64,000 nucleotides of DNA from Rhodopseudomonas sp. AAP120 (GTDB taxonomy: Bacteria > Pseudomonadota > Alphaproteobacteria > Rhizobiales > Xanthobacteraceae). The stretch covers positions 1 to 64,000 of the forward strand of contig NZ_LJIC01000043.1 of NCBI RefSeq assembly GCF_001295845.1. Direction: 5' to 3'. How positions within the stretch are numbered: the stretch's first letter is position 1; each line of letters opens with the position of its first letter. Both the position numbers and the translations under genes were made by a program. This document shows, piece by piece, positions 1-8,072 of this stretch. The notes beneath the pieces were generated by a model that searched no databases, had not been told where the DNA came from, and was given only the letters and a program-made list of their open reading frames with translations.

Positions 1-233
1 CAAGGACTCCGCCGTCCACGTTTCTCTTTCTTCTTCTCAACTTGTCAAACAGCCCGAGACCACGAAGGCCTCACACCCTAAGGAGGGTGCCTACCCTACA
101 CCGACAATGATCAACGCCAACCGATAACTCTCGGCTGTTGCGTCACTCATCGAAGTGAGGATGCATCAAAGGCGCCAATCTCTCCCTTGGCCGAAGAGCC
201 AAGAGAGGAAGCCCGACCCGCGGGCAGCGCGTA
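1..233 (-). other. Probable rRNA operon leader (rRNA genes lie beyond the left edge)
   Basis: Read on the minus strand, this stretch has no convincing ORF. It contains a boxA-like antitermination element (GCTGTTTGACAAG, 41-53), a hairpin with CACCCT/AGGGTG arms (about 71-90), and a stretch ending in AGAGAAACGTGGACGGCGG, which resembles the segment I recall just upstream of 16S or 23S rRNA in Bradyrhizobium and Rhodopseudomonas. A good promoter lies just upstream (240-268). Leader hairpins plus a boxA are normal in bacterial rRNA operons. No rRNA sequence itself is in the window, so this is an inference. An unrelated small RNA leader is the alternative. Confidence 0.5.
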
Positions 234-239
234 GATGTG

Positions 240-268
240 TGTATAGCCCCTCACTTTCGGGGCTGCAA
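240..268 (-). promoter_or_regulatory. Sigma-70-type promoter for the leftward leader
   Basis: On the minus strand a -35 element TTGCAG (268-263) and a -10 element TATACA (245-240) are separated by exactly 17 bp. The spacer is almost entirely a GCCCC/GGGGC inverted repeat, giving a possible hairpin at DNA level. The predicted start is near 232, followed by a GC-rich stretch as expected of growth-rate-controlled promoters. It points at the presumed rRNA leader. Confidence 0.55.
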
Positions 269-488
269 GCGGAAAAATGAAAGTTTCACGAATTTCTCGG
301 GTCCGGGCCGCGAACGCATCAGAGGCGCTGCATTGCCTCCCCACTGCGACCATGGTTCGGCCTCAGCTCGCGGACAATGCGCGCCTCGGATAGCGGCGCA
401 GGACCAACCGGCGGACCACGATCATCAGCCGGTCGCCTCATGCGCAATGGGCGACGGCGGTCCACACCGCACGCCGCCCTGACGCCTC
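269..488. other. Intergenic region
   Basis: No convincing gene in about 220 bases between the leftward promoter and the 3' end of the glycine-zipper gene. Short ORFs here have no ribosome binding site or recognisable composition. I see no clear terminator for the minus-strand gene at 489-821. Confidence 0.5.
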
Positions 489-821
489 TTACCTGCAGCG
501 GAACCGGCCGTGGCGATAGTAACCGTGGCAACGATGGCCCCGGTGATAGCGATAGCGTGGGCCCTGGTTCGGGATACCGAGCACGCCATTCACGGCGCCT
601 ACAGCACCGCCGACGCCGGCTCCGATGGCGCCACCCACAGCGCCACCAATCGGGCCGGCGGCGCGATTACCCCGATAGGCCCCCTCCTCGGCACCCCGAA
701 CGATGCCCTGGGAATGACCCGCGGTAGGAATGGCAAGCAGGCCCAGCGCCAGCGCGGCCGCAGCCAGCGTCGCCTTCAGCGGCCGATGATCAAGGGCAAG
801 CGCCTTCGTTGTCGTCTTCAT
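489..821 (-). CDS. Small secreted glycine-zipper protein
   Basis: A 110-residue protein with a cleavable signal peptide (hydrophobic stretch at residues 17-31, likely cut after about residue 37). A glycine-zipper segment (56-82, repeated GG/GA pairs spaced by small residues) follows, then a His/Arg/Tyr-rich tail with Cys98 and Cys109. Glycine zippers occur in small envelope proteins that insert in or pack against membranes; exact function is unknown. The start at 821 is chosen over an upstream one because GGATGG lies just before it and because the signal peptide then begins at the N terminus. Family assignment is by composition only. Confidence 0.75.
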   Translation of the reverse strand: MKTTTKALALDHRPLKATLAAAALALGLLAIPTAGHSQGIVRGAEEGAYRGNRAAGPIGGAVGGAIGAGVGGAVGAVNGVLGIPNQGPRYRYHRGHRCHGYYRHGRFRCR

Positions 822-1085
822 TGGAATCCATCCTTCGGATTGTCCCCGAGCGATCGTCGGAGTCGATATGCGGAGCGTCAACCCGCTGTCGCAACTTCGG
901 TTCCATTCGGCCGTGTTTCCGCCTCACCGTCGTCTTCGCCGCGCCCGCCGCCTGAGCGAATTAACAATGCTCGCGGTTTTCTCGCCGCGACGCAGCCGCC
1001 ACTGGAAACGACGATGGTCGCTGCGCATATTACCGCCGGGGACGGCTCACAAGTTGGAAGGACCGGGCCGAGGAGGCCGGAATTC

Positions 1086-1859
1086 ATGCGTACGTTTCTC
1101 GCTTCCCTCACCGCTCTGATCCTGCTGGCGGCCGCCGGCTCCGCGCAGGCCAAGATCGCCATCACCGTCGACAAAGACAATCAGGAGATGACAGTCGCGG
1201 TCGACGGCGTCGAACGCTACCGATGGCCGGTCTCGACTGGCAATCCGTCGCACGAGACTCCGAACGGATCATTCCAGACCTTCCGAATGGAGCCGGATCA
1301 CTACTCCAAGGAATTCGACGACGCGCCGATGCCGCACGCGATCTTCTTCACCAAGCGCGGCCACGCCATCCACGGCACCGACGCGGCCGGAAAGCTGGGC
1401 GTGCCGGTGTCACACGGCTGCGTGCGCCTGTCGCGGGACAATGCGGCGACGCTCTACGCTTTGGTGGAGAAAGACGGCGTTCTCAATACCACCGTGACCC
1501 TGACCGGTTCGTCGCGTGTCGCGCTGGCGAAGCTGCAGAGCAAGCCTGGCACCGCCGTGGCCCGACGCGGACCGGCACCGACTTACGACGGCACGGGCGA
1601 GCCGGTCGAACTGGCTCCGTCCGCGCAGCCGCGGGTCGCAGGGCCGCAAGTCGCCGACGACGGCTACATCTACCCCGCCGACGGCGATGACGGACGTCGT
1701 TATCCGGCCCCGCCCGGTTATCGACGCGCCTACGGCCAGCCGCAATATCAGCCGCAGTACCAGTATCAATATTCCGATGACGACAGCTACGGCCGCCCGG
1801 CCTACGCTCCGCGAGGCTACCAGCCGCGCGGTTACTTCGGTGGCTACTCGGCTTACTGA
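1086..1859 (+). CDS. L,D-transpeptidase (YkuD family)
   Basis: A 257-residue periplasmic enzyme. A signal peptide ends near AQA|K (residues 20-23), followed by a YkuD domain with His96-Gly and the catalytic SHGC motif at 109-112 (Cys112 nucleophile, VSHGCVRLS). These enzymes make 3-3 crosslinks between diaminopimelate residues of peptidoglycan, or attach proteins to it, and resist most beta-lactams. The C-terminal 55 residues are a Tyr/Gln/Arg/Pro-rich low-complexity tail. The ATG at 1086 is preceded by GAGGAGG; the reading frame stays open far upstream but that part has no signal peptide and reads as a shadow. A second YkuD protein lies at 61158-61871. Confidence 0.9.
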   Translation: MRTFLASLTALILLAAAGSAQAKIAITVDKDNQEMTVAVDGVERYRWPVSTGNPSHETPNGSFQTFRMEPDHYSKEFDDAPMPHAIFFTKRGHAIHGTDAAGKLGVPVSHGCVRLSRDNAATLYALVEKDGVLNTTVTLTGSSRVALAKLQSKPGTAVARRGPAPTYDGTGEPVELAPSAQPRVAGPQVADDGYIYPADGDDGRRYPAPPGYRRAYGQPQYQPQYQYQYSDDDSYGRPAYAPRGYQPRGYFGGYSAY

Positions 1860-1920
1860 CGGTCCGATCCCGGCGAATGAAACGCGCGATAGTGCAACCG
1901 CTCGCGCGTTTCTCCCCTCC

Positions 1921-4203
1921 CTATTCCTCGCCCTCGCGCAGCCGGCGCCACACCGCGCCGAGCACATTGGAATAGTCGTCGGTCCATACCCGCTGGTGCG
2001 GACGGGGCTCGGTCAGGGTCCAGAACTGCGATGAGGCGATGCTGCCGACATCCTCCGGTTCGCGCGCGGAGATCACCACCGACGTCGAAAAAATATACTC
2101 CGCGTCGCGGTCGGAATCCTCCGAATAGCTCCAGCTCTTCAGCCCGTTGGCGGTCGCAATGCCGACCACAACGCTGGTCAGTTCGAGGTGCCGGTTGGAG
2201 ACATGCATCAGCACCGCGCCCTGCGGGGTCAGCTTGGACTTGTAGATCGCCATCGCCTCACGGGTGGCGAGATGAATCGGGATCGCGTCCGACGAATAGG
2301 CGTCGACAATAATCAGATCGTAGGTGCCGTTCGGCTCGTTGGCGAAAGTCAGCCGCGCATCGCCCATCACCGGCTGCAGGTCCGGCGCGCACTTGCTCAC
2401 ATAGGTGAAGTATTTCGGGTCGCGTGCGGTGTCGACCATCGACTGGTCGATCTCGAAGAACTTCCACGTTTCGCCGGGCTGCGACGCGCAGGCCAGCGAG
2501 CCCGAGCCGAGCCCGATCACTGCAACGCGCAGCGGCTCGCCCTTCCGGGCGCGGATTGCCGCAATCCCCTGCCCGATGCCGCCGTCCTTGTAGTAATAGG
2601 TGATCGGCTCCGGCCGGTCAGTGATCGGTGTGCCGTCGTCGTTCTGCATCTTCTCGGCGCCGTGGATGGTGGTGCCGTGCAGCAGCACGTGATACTGGCC
2701 GTTCGACGTCACCTGGATCTTGTGCACCCCGAAGAAGCTGCGCACCGTATCGACCCGGCCGTCGTCGGACGGGTACAGCCGGATCAACGCCAGCGCCAGC
2801 ACCACGGTGGCGAACACCTTCCACCGGCTGGCTCGCAGCACCAGCGCGGCGAACACTGCCACCGCCGCAACGTCGCCGACGATCAGCATGCGGTTGATGC
2901 TGATCCAGTCGTAGATCTTGCCGGACGCAAACGCTGGAGCGACCAGGGCCGCCGCCAGCGCCGCCAGGAAGGCCCAGTACCAGCGCGTCCATTGCGGCAC
3001 GCGCTCGACCACCAGCGGCCGGCACAAAACAGCGAGCGCCAGCAGGATCGGATACTCGGCGATCCAGGAGAAGCTGTAAGGCGCGACCAGTCCGGCGAAC
3101 AGGCCGCCGACCATACCGCCGAACGACAGCGCCACGTAGAAGCCGGTGAGATGACGCGCGTCCGGCCGGGTCCGCGCCAATTCGCCGTGGCACGCCATGG
3201 CGATGACAAAGAACGAGATCAGGTGCCCGGCCAGCATCACCAGCAGATTGGCCGTGCCCGTATAGGCCAGCAGGATCGCAATCACGGCGATTGCCAGCGG
3301 CTGCAGCGCCAGCATCCATTTGTGCGGCAGCAGTGGCCGCGACTGGAACACCAGCACCCACGTCAGCAAATACAGTGACAGCGGCAGCACCCACAGCAGC
3401 GGGGCTGCCGCGACATCGGTCGAGATATGCGCCGTGACGGCGATCAGCAGGCCGGACGGCACTGCGGCCAGGAACACCCAACGCAACCGGAGCATCCAGG
3501 ACGGCGCGACCGCGGCAGCACTGTCGTCGGCGGCGCCGGCAGCAATGTCCATCTTCGGCGAGCGCAGCAGCAGATAGCCGCAGGCGGCGATCAGCAGGAT
3601 CAGCAGGCCGTAGCCGCCGGTCCACACCAGGTTCTGCGAGCGGAGCGTCAAGGTGGGCTCGAGCAGCACCGGATAAGACAGCAGAGCCAGGAAGCTGCCG
3701 ATGTTGGACGAGGCATAGAGGAAATACGGGTCCGGCCCGTTGGGATGACCGGTGCGGACGAACCAGGCCTGGAGCAGCGGATTGTTGGCGGCCAACGCGA
3801 AGAACGGCAGGCCGATCGACACCGCGAACAGGCCGAGCAGCCAGAACGCGTAGCCGCTGGCGGGCGGCGTGCCCCAGCCGGTGGCGATCGCCAGCGGCAG
3901 GGTCAGCATGGCCGCCATCAGCAGCAGCAGGTGGATCGCGATCGGGATCACCCGGTTGCGGAACTGGCTGATGTAATGCGCATAGGCGTAACCGCCGAGC
4001 AGCAGCGACTGGAAAAACACCATCGCCACCGACCACACCGCCGGCGAGCCGCCGAGCCGCGGCAGCACCATTTTGGTGAACAAAGGCTGCACTGAGAACA
4101 GCAGCAGTGCGCTGGTGAAGATCGCGGCGGTGTAGACGATCAGAATCACCCGGTCGCGCGCCTCCGAATTGTGGCGGGCGGCGGGGAGCAACGGCTCGGT
4201 CAT
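1921..4203 (-). CDS. Fused membrane protein with C-terminal spermidine-synthase-like domain
   Basis: A 760-residue two-part protein. The N-terminal part (about 1-470) is a multi-helix MFS-like membrane region. The C-terminal part is a Rossmann domain like polyamine aminopropyltransferases, with the nucleotide-binding loop GLGSGSLA near residue 561 and the catalytic-region motif DAYSSDAIP near 634. Such fusions are common in alphaproteobacteria and are annotated as fused MFS/spermidine synthases, but their substrate is not established. Whether this protein makes polyamine is open. It is divergent from the oxidoreductase gene starting at 4533. The start codon follows a GGAG element. Confidence 0.85.
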   Translation of the reverse strand: MTEPLLPAARHNSEARDRVILIVYTAAIFTSALLLFSVQPLFTKMVLPRLGGSPAVWSVAMVFFQSLLLGGYAYAHYISQFRNRVIPIAIHLLLLMAAMLTLPLAIATGWGTPPASGYAFWLLGLFAVSIGLPFFALAANNPLLQAWFVRTGHPNGPDPYFLYASSNIGSFLALLSYPVLLEPTLTLRSQNLVWTGGYGLLILLIAACGYLLLRSPKMDIAAGAADDSAAAVAPSWMLRLRWVFLAAVPSGLLIAVTAHISTDVAAAPLLWVLPLSLYLLTWVLVFQSRPLLPHKWMLALQPLAIAVIAILLAYTGTANLLVMLAGHLISFFVIAMACHGELARTRPDARHLTGFYVALSFGGMVGGLFAGLVAPYSFSWIAEYPILLALAVLCRPLVVERVPQWTRWYWAFLAALAAALVAPAFASGKIYDWISINRMLIVGDVAAVAVFAALVLRASRWKVFATVVLALALIRLYPSDDGRVDTVRSFFGVHKIQVTSNGQYHVLLHGTTIHGAEKMQNDDGTPITDRPEPITYYYKDGGIGQGIAAIRARKGEPLRVAVIGLGSGSLACASQPGETWKFFEIDQSMVDTARDPKYFTYVSKCAPDLQPVMGDARLTFANEPNGTYDLIIVDAYSSDAIPIHLATREAMAIYKSKLTPQGAVLMHVSNRHLELTSVVVGIATANGLKSWSYSEDSDRDAEYIFSTSVVISAREPEDVGSIASSQFWTLTEPRPHQRVWTDDYSNVLGAVWRRLREGEE

Positions 4204-4532
4204 GCGGTCTCCAACGTGGACGATCCGGCGAAGCCGGTGCAGACATTCTCAAACGCGTAGCCGCCGCGGAAGCAACGTTCCGTTCGCCTGCTCCGGCCGG
4301 GCGGATCTTCCGCTCGACCATTGCAGAACCGCGCCCCGCCATCCACTCGGATCACGCTGCCGCGACGTTGTGCCTTGCCGGCCGACTCCCCCGGGTGCGC
4401 AACCACCAAGTCTCTGATAGACAAGCCGTCGATAGGCAAATCTTTGATGACAGACAGAGGGTCCGCGGTCCCGGCGCGGCAACGCCCGTCTCGATCGTCC
4501 GGAACGCTGATGCTTGGCCCTTGGTGACATCG
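4204..4532. other. Divergent intergenic region
   Basis: About 330 bases between two divergent genes, so promoters for both should lie here, but I see no strong -35/-10 pair. The only repeat noticed is an imperfect direct repeat, GATAGACAAG and GATAGGCAAA, around 4419-4442. No gene is supported. Confidence 0.4.
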
Positions 4533-6143
4533 ATGTCCGATTATGACGTGCTGATCATCGGTGCCGGCCACAACGGGCTCACCTGCGCCGCCTATCTGGC
4601 GCAGGCCGGGCTGAAGGTGAAGGTGGTCGAGCGCCGCAGCGTCATCGGTGGGGCAGCCGTCACCCAGGAGTTTCACCCGGGTTTTCGGAACTCGGTCGCC
4701 AGTTACACCGTCAGCCTGCTCAACCCCAAGGTGATCGCCGACCTGCGGCTGCACGACCATGGGCTCCGCATCGTCGAGCGCCGGGCGCAGAACTTTTTGC
4801 CGACGCCGAGCGGCCAATATTTCCTCACCGGCGCCAGATACACAGCCAGATCGGTGGCGCATCTCAGCAAGCGCGACGCTGCCCGCATCGACGGCTTCGC
4901 AGCGGAGTTGGAGCAGATCGCCGACGTGCTGCGGCAATTCGTTCTGCGCGCGCCGCCCAATCTGGTCGAGCACTTCGGCGTCGGGGCGATCCGGGAAGGC
5001 CTGGCAGCCTTTGGCGTCGCCAACCGCCTGCGAACGCTGACGCTGGAGCAGCAGCGGCTGCTGCTCGACCTGTTCACCTGCTCGGCCGGCGAGATGCTCG
5101 ACGCGCGGTTCGAACATGATCTGGTCAAGGCGCTGTTCGGCTTCGACGCCATCGTGGGCAATTACGCCAGCCCCTACGCGGCGGGATCCGCCTACGTGAT
5201 GCTGCACCACGCCTTTGGCGAGGTGAACGGCAAAAAGGGCGTCTGGGGTCACGCCATCGGCGGCATGGGCGCCATCACCCAGGCGATGGCCGCCGCCGCC
5301 CACGGGGCCGGCGCCGAGATCGAGACCGCAATCGGCGTCCGCGAGGTGCTGGTGGAAAAGGACCGCGTCGTCGGGGTGACGCTCGACGACGGGCGCAGCA
5401 TCCGGGCCAAATACGTCGCGTCGAACCTCAATCCGAAGCTGCTGTACACGCGTCTGCTGCCGAAGGACGCGCTCCCGAATGACTTTCGCCGGCGCATGAA
5501 GGCCTGGAAGAACGGCTCCGGCACTTTCCGGATGAACGTCGCGCTGTCGGGCCTCCCCTCGTTCAAGGCCCTGCCCGGGACCGGCGATCACCTCACCGCC
5601 GGCATCATCATCGCGCCCAGCCTCGGCTACATGGACCGCGCCTGGAGCGACGCCAGGCAGCACGGCTGGAGCCGCGAGCCGGTGGTTGAGATGCTGATCC
5701 CCTCGACGTTGGACGATTCGCTGGCTCCGGACGGCCGACACGTTGCCAGCCTGTTCTGCCAGCACGTCGCCCCGCAGCTGCCGGGCGGCGCGTCCTGGGA
5801 CGCGCACCGCGACGAGGTCGCCGACCTGATGATCGCGACGGTCGACCGCTATGCCCCGGGCTTCGCCGCCAGTGTGCTCGGCCGCCAGATCCTGTCGCCG
5901 CTCGATCTCGAGCGCGACTTCGGGCTACTCGGCGGCGACATCTTCCACGGCGCGCTCAGCCTGAACCAATTGTTCTCGGCGCGCCCGATGCTCGGCCATG
6001 CCGACTATCGCGGCCCGCTGAAGGGCCTCTATCACTGTGGCAGCGGTGCCCATCCCGGCGGCGGCGTCACCGGCGCCCCGGGCCACAACGCGGCGGCCGC
6101 CATCCTCAGCGATCACCGCAGCCTGTTCACAGCGCGTGGATAG
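4533..6143 (+). CDS. FAD-dependent oxidoreductase, CrtI/phytoene-desaturase-like (COG1233)
   Basis: A 536-residue flavoprotein of the amine-oxidase/phytoene-desaturase superfamily. The N terminus carries a dinucleotide-binding loop (GAGHNG, residues 10-15) ending in an acidic-basic VVERR strand, and the C terminus has the Gly-rich HPGGGVTGAPG segment that contacts FAD. Length and motifs match the PYROXD2-like branch rather than true carotenoid desaturases, and no crt gene is nearby, so a carotenoid role is not supported. The start at 4533 puts the FAD motif at the normal distance from the N terminus; the upstream extension lacks any motif. Substrate unknown. Confidence 0.85.
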   Translation: MSDYDVLIIGAGHNGLTCAAYLAQAGLKVKVVERRSVIGGAAVTQEFHPGFRNSVASYTVSLLNPKVIADLRLHDHGLRIVERRAQNFLPTPSGQYFLTGARYTARSVAHLSKRDAARIDGFAAELEQIADVLRQFVLRAPPNLVEHFGVGAIREGLAAFGVANRLRTLTLEQQRLLLDLFTCSAGEMLDARFEHDLVKALFGFDAIVGNYASPYAAGSAYVMLHHAFGEVNGKKGVWGHAIGGMGAITQAMAAAAHGAGAEIETAIGVREVLVEKDRVVGVTLDDGRSIRAKYVASNLNPKLLYTRLLPKDALPNDFRRRMKAWKNGSGTFRMNVALSGLPSFKALPGTGDHLTAGIIIAPSLGYMDRAWSDARQHGWSREPVVEMLIPSTLDDSLAPDGRHVASLFCQHVAPQLPGGASWDAHRDEVADLMIATVDRYAPGFAASVLGRQILSPLDLERDFGLLGGDIFHGALSLNQLFSARPMLGHADYRGPLKGLYHCGSGAHPGGGVTGAPGHNAAAAILSDHRSLFTARG

Positions 6144-6187
6144 AACTGTGCGCAAGCCTGTGGATATGTTGCGGAAAGCTTGTGAGT

Positions 6188-6454
6188 TCAGCCGCGCAAA
6201 CAGCGTTTGGCTTCGGCGATTTGGGCCCAGCTGTAGCCGTTCTTGATGGCCCAGGCGATCGACTTGGCCTTGCCGTGCTCAGCCACGTGGTAACGGATGG
6301 TGGCGCAATCGACCGGGATCGGCGCAGCGGCCTGATCGGCCGCGAAGGCAGCCGGCATGCTGGTCGGAGCCAGCAGGGCGGACATCGCGGTCAATGCGGC
6401 CAGACCCTTGCGCCGGATGGCGCGCGAAAACAGAACGTCGTTGGCGTTGATCAT
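6188..6454 (-). CDS. Small secreted hypothetical protein
   Basis: An 88-residue protein with a Sec signal peptide (hydrophobic 18-38, cut after AFA near 38) and a short mature part with two cysteines (Cys50 and Cys85) that could form one disulfide. The mature region contains a YSWAQIAEAKRCL helix. I do not recognise the family. The ATG at 6454 is preceded by TTGAGGT at a short spacing; a GTG immediately before it is less likely. It is convergent with the oxidoreductase gene, with 44 bases between the stops. Confidence 0.65.
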   Translation of the reverse strand: MINANDVLFSRAIRRKGLAALTAMSALLAPTSMPAAFAADQAAAPIPVDCATIRYHVAEHGKAKSIAWAIKNGYSWAQIAEAKRCLRG

Positions 6455-6796
6455 CACACCTCAATGGGCTGATCTGGTTGGGGGATGGCTGCGGTCGCTC
6501 ACGGAGACGGGCAGCGGCGCGCACGAAATGGCGTGAGATCAAGGCCACAACATGACCGTGTGCCTCACGGGACACATCGCACCGCCAGGAAAAGGCCGCC
6601 CAGTGGAGCCCGCAGGACACTCAGGGATCACTTGAACTCCTGCGCAAACCACGCGAACGGCTCCGCAGCGAGCTGAATCCACGCCTTCAAGCCTGTGCGT
6701 AAGTCATGGACAAAACCTGTCTTTCCGGCGCACAAGCTGTGGATCCCGTGTTGATAAAGCGCTCGAACGCGCGCCCTCGAACCTGCCGGAACTCCG
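6455..6796. other. Divergent intergenic region before prmA
   Basis: About 340 bases without a supported gene, between a minus-strand small gene and plus-strand prmA. A TGTGGAT element (near 6731), like part of a DnaA box, is present singly; one more lies near 6159. That is too few for an origin. No clear promoter was identified. Confidence 0.4.
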
Positions 6797-7687
6797 ATGC
6801 CCGATCCTGCTCCCACCGTTCGCGCCAGCTTTGTCCTCGGCGACGAGGCCACCGCCCGGCGCGTATCCGACCTGCTCGGCGAATGCTTCGACGAGGCGGA
6901 GATGGCGATCGCGGCGTTCGAGCGGCCGGACCGCAGTTGGGAGATCGCGCTGCATTTCGGCGAGCAGCCGAATCTCGATGCGATCCGCGATCTGGTGGCG
7001 CAGGCCGCCGGCGCGGATGCCGCCAAGGCAATCACCATGGAGACCATCGCGGCCAAGGATTGGGTGGCGGCGAGCCTCGAAGGACTCGTGCCGGTGCCGG
7101 CCGGTCGCTTCGTCGTTCACGGCAGCCACGACCGCGAGCGCATTCCGCCCAACAAGCTCGGCATCGAGATCGAGGCCGCGCTCGCATTCGGCACCGGCCA
7201 TCACGGCACCACGCGCGGCTGCCTGACGCTGCTCGATCTGGTGCTGCGCGCCGGGCCGCCGCGCAGCGTGCTCGATCTCGGCACCGGCACCGGCGTGCTG
7301 GCGATCGCTGCCGCCAAGGCGCTGCGCCAGCCGGTGTTGGCCACCGATATCGATCGTCAATCAGTTGCGGTGGCCAAGGAAAATGCGCGGCTCAACGGCG
7401 TCGGCAATCTGGTGATCGCCGAATGGGCCACTGGCTTCGCGTCGCCGGTGTTCGCCGCGCATGCGCCGTTCGATCTGGTGCTGGCCAACATCCTGGCCAA
7501 TCCGTTGCGCGCGCTGGCTCAGCCGATGTCGGAGCATCTGGCGCCGTCGGCGCTGGTGATCCTGTCGGGGCTGCTGCAGCCGCAGGCGCAGAGCGTGATC
7601 GCGGCCTATCGGGCGCGCGGCTGTGTGCTGCTGCGGCAGATCGTGATCGAAGGCTGGAGCAGCCTGCTGCTGGCGAAAACCTTCTGA
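6797..7687 (+). CDS. prmA: Ribosomal protein L11 methyltransferase PrmA
   Basis: A 296-residue cytosolic methyltransferase that trimethylates ribosomal protein L11 with S-adenosylmethionine. The SAM-binding loop DLGTGTGVLAI lies near residues 157-167, preceded by the family's FGTGHHGTTR motif (about 132-141). An LANILANPL motif near 230 matches the N-[IL]-L element of PrmA. Length is normal. It stands alone on the plus strand. The ATG follows a weak GGAA element. Confidence 0.93.
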   Translation: MPDPAPTVRASFVLGDEATARRVSDLLGECFDEAEMAIAAFERPDRSWEIALHFGEQPNLDAIRDLVAQAAGADAAKAITMETIAAKDWVAASLEGLVPVPAGRFVVHGSHDRERIPPNKLGIEIEAALAFGTGHHGTTRGCLTLLDLVLRAGPPRSVLDLGTGTGVLAIAAAKALRQPVLATDIDRQSVAVAKENARLNGVGNLVIAEWATGFASPVFAAHAPFDLVLANILANPLRALAQPMSEHLAPSALVILSGLLQPQAQSVIAAYRARGCVLLRQIVIEGWSSLLLAKTF

Positions 7688-7705
7688 GGCAAACCTGTGG
7701 CAGGC

Positions 7706-7897
7706 CTAATCGGCCGGCTTGGTCGGGAACCGCACGTGGACGCCTTGGTTCGGGGGAGCCTTTTTCACACGCGAGTCGGACAAGCGGTCCAACATCTGGC
7801 TGATCATACCGCGGGGCTTCTTGTCGTCGGTCTCGGGCCGGGCGACGGAGTTCGGACGAACGGGCGGTGCGATCTTCTCGAATGAAAAAGCTGGCAT
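7706..7897 (-). CDS. Small hypothetical protein (63 aa)
   Basis: A 63-residue hydrophilic protein beginning MPAFSFEKI, with a Pro/Arg/Lys-rich composition and no membrane or signal segment. I recall similar short conserved proteins in Bradyrhizobium but cannot name a function. A strong ribosome binding site (GATGAGGGG) sits just before the ATG at 7897. The frame stays open upstream to 8176 but that part overlaps pepP and has no Shine-Dalgarno, so it is left out. It is divergent from the aminopeptidase gene. Confidence 0.65.
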   Translation of the reverse strand: MPAFSFEKIAPPVRPNSVARPETDDKKPRGMISQMLDRLSDSRVKKAPPNQGVHVRFPTKPAD

Positions 7898-8072
7898 GTG
7901 TATCCCCTCATCGTTGAGTTGAGACACTCCCGGGTTGATCCCGGACGCGTTATCTGAGTGCGGGCGCACTCGCGCCTGTTGCTTGCAGGCCCGATAAATC
8001 AAGCATAACTCATGCCATAAGCAAAGCTTTTCGCAGGCATGTTGTTTCACGCAGCAAGGGAAACAGAGAGCG

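Noticed and set aside
510-1085. Long upstream extension of the first L,D-transpeptidase
   Set aside because: The frame is open but the segment overlaps the opposite-strand gene at 489-821, has no ribosome binding site, and would bury the signal peptide.
2188-3378. Plus-strand open frame antisense to the membrane/spermidine-synthase-like gene
   Set aside because: Arg/Gln/His/Asp-rich composition typical of an antisense shadow in GC-rich DNA, with no recognisable domain.
6150-6740. DnaA-box-like TGTGGAT elements near 6159 and 6731
   Set aside because: Only two imperfect copies far apart, with no AT-rich unwinding region and no dnaA gene; not an origin.
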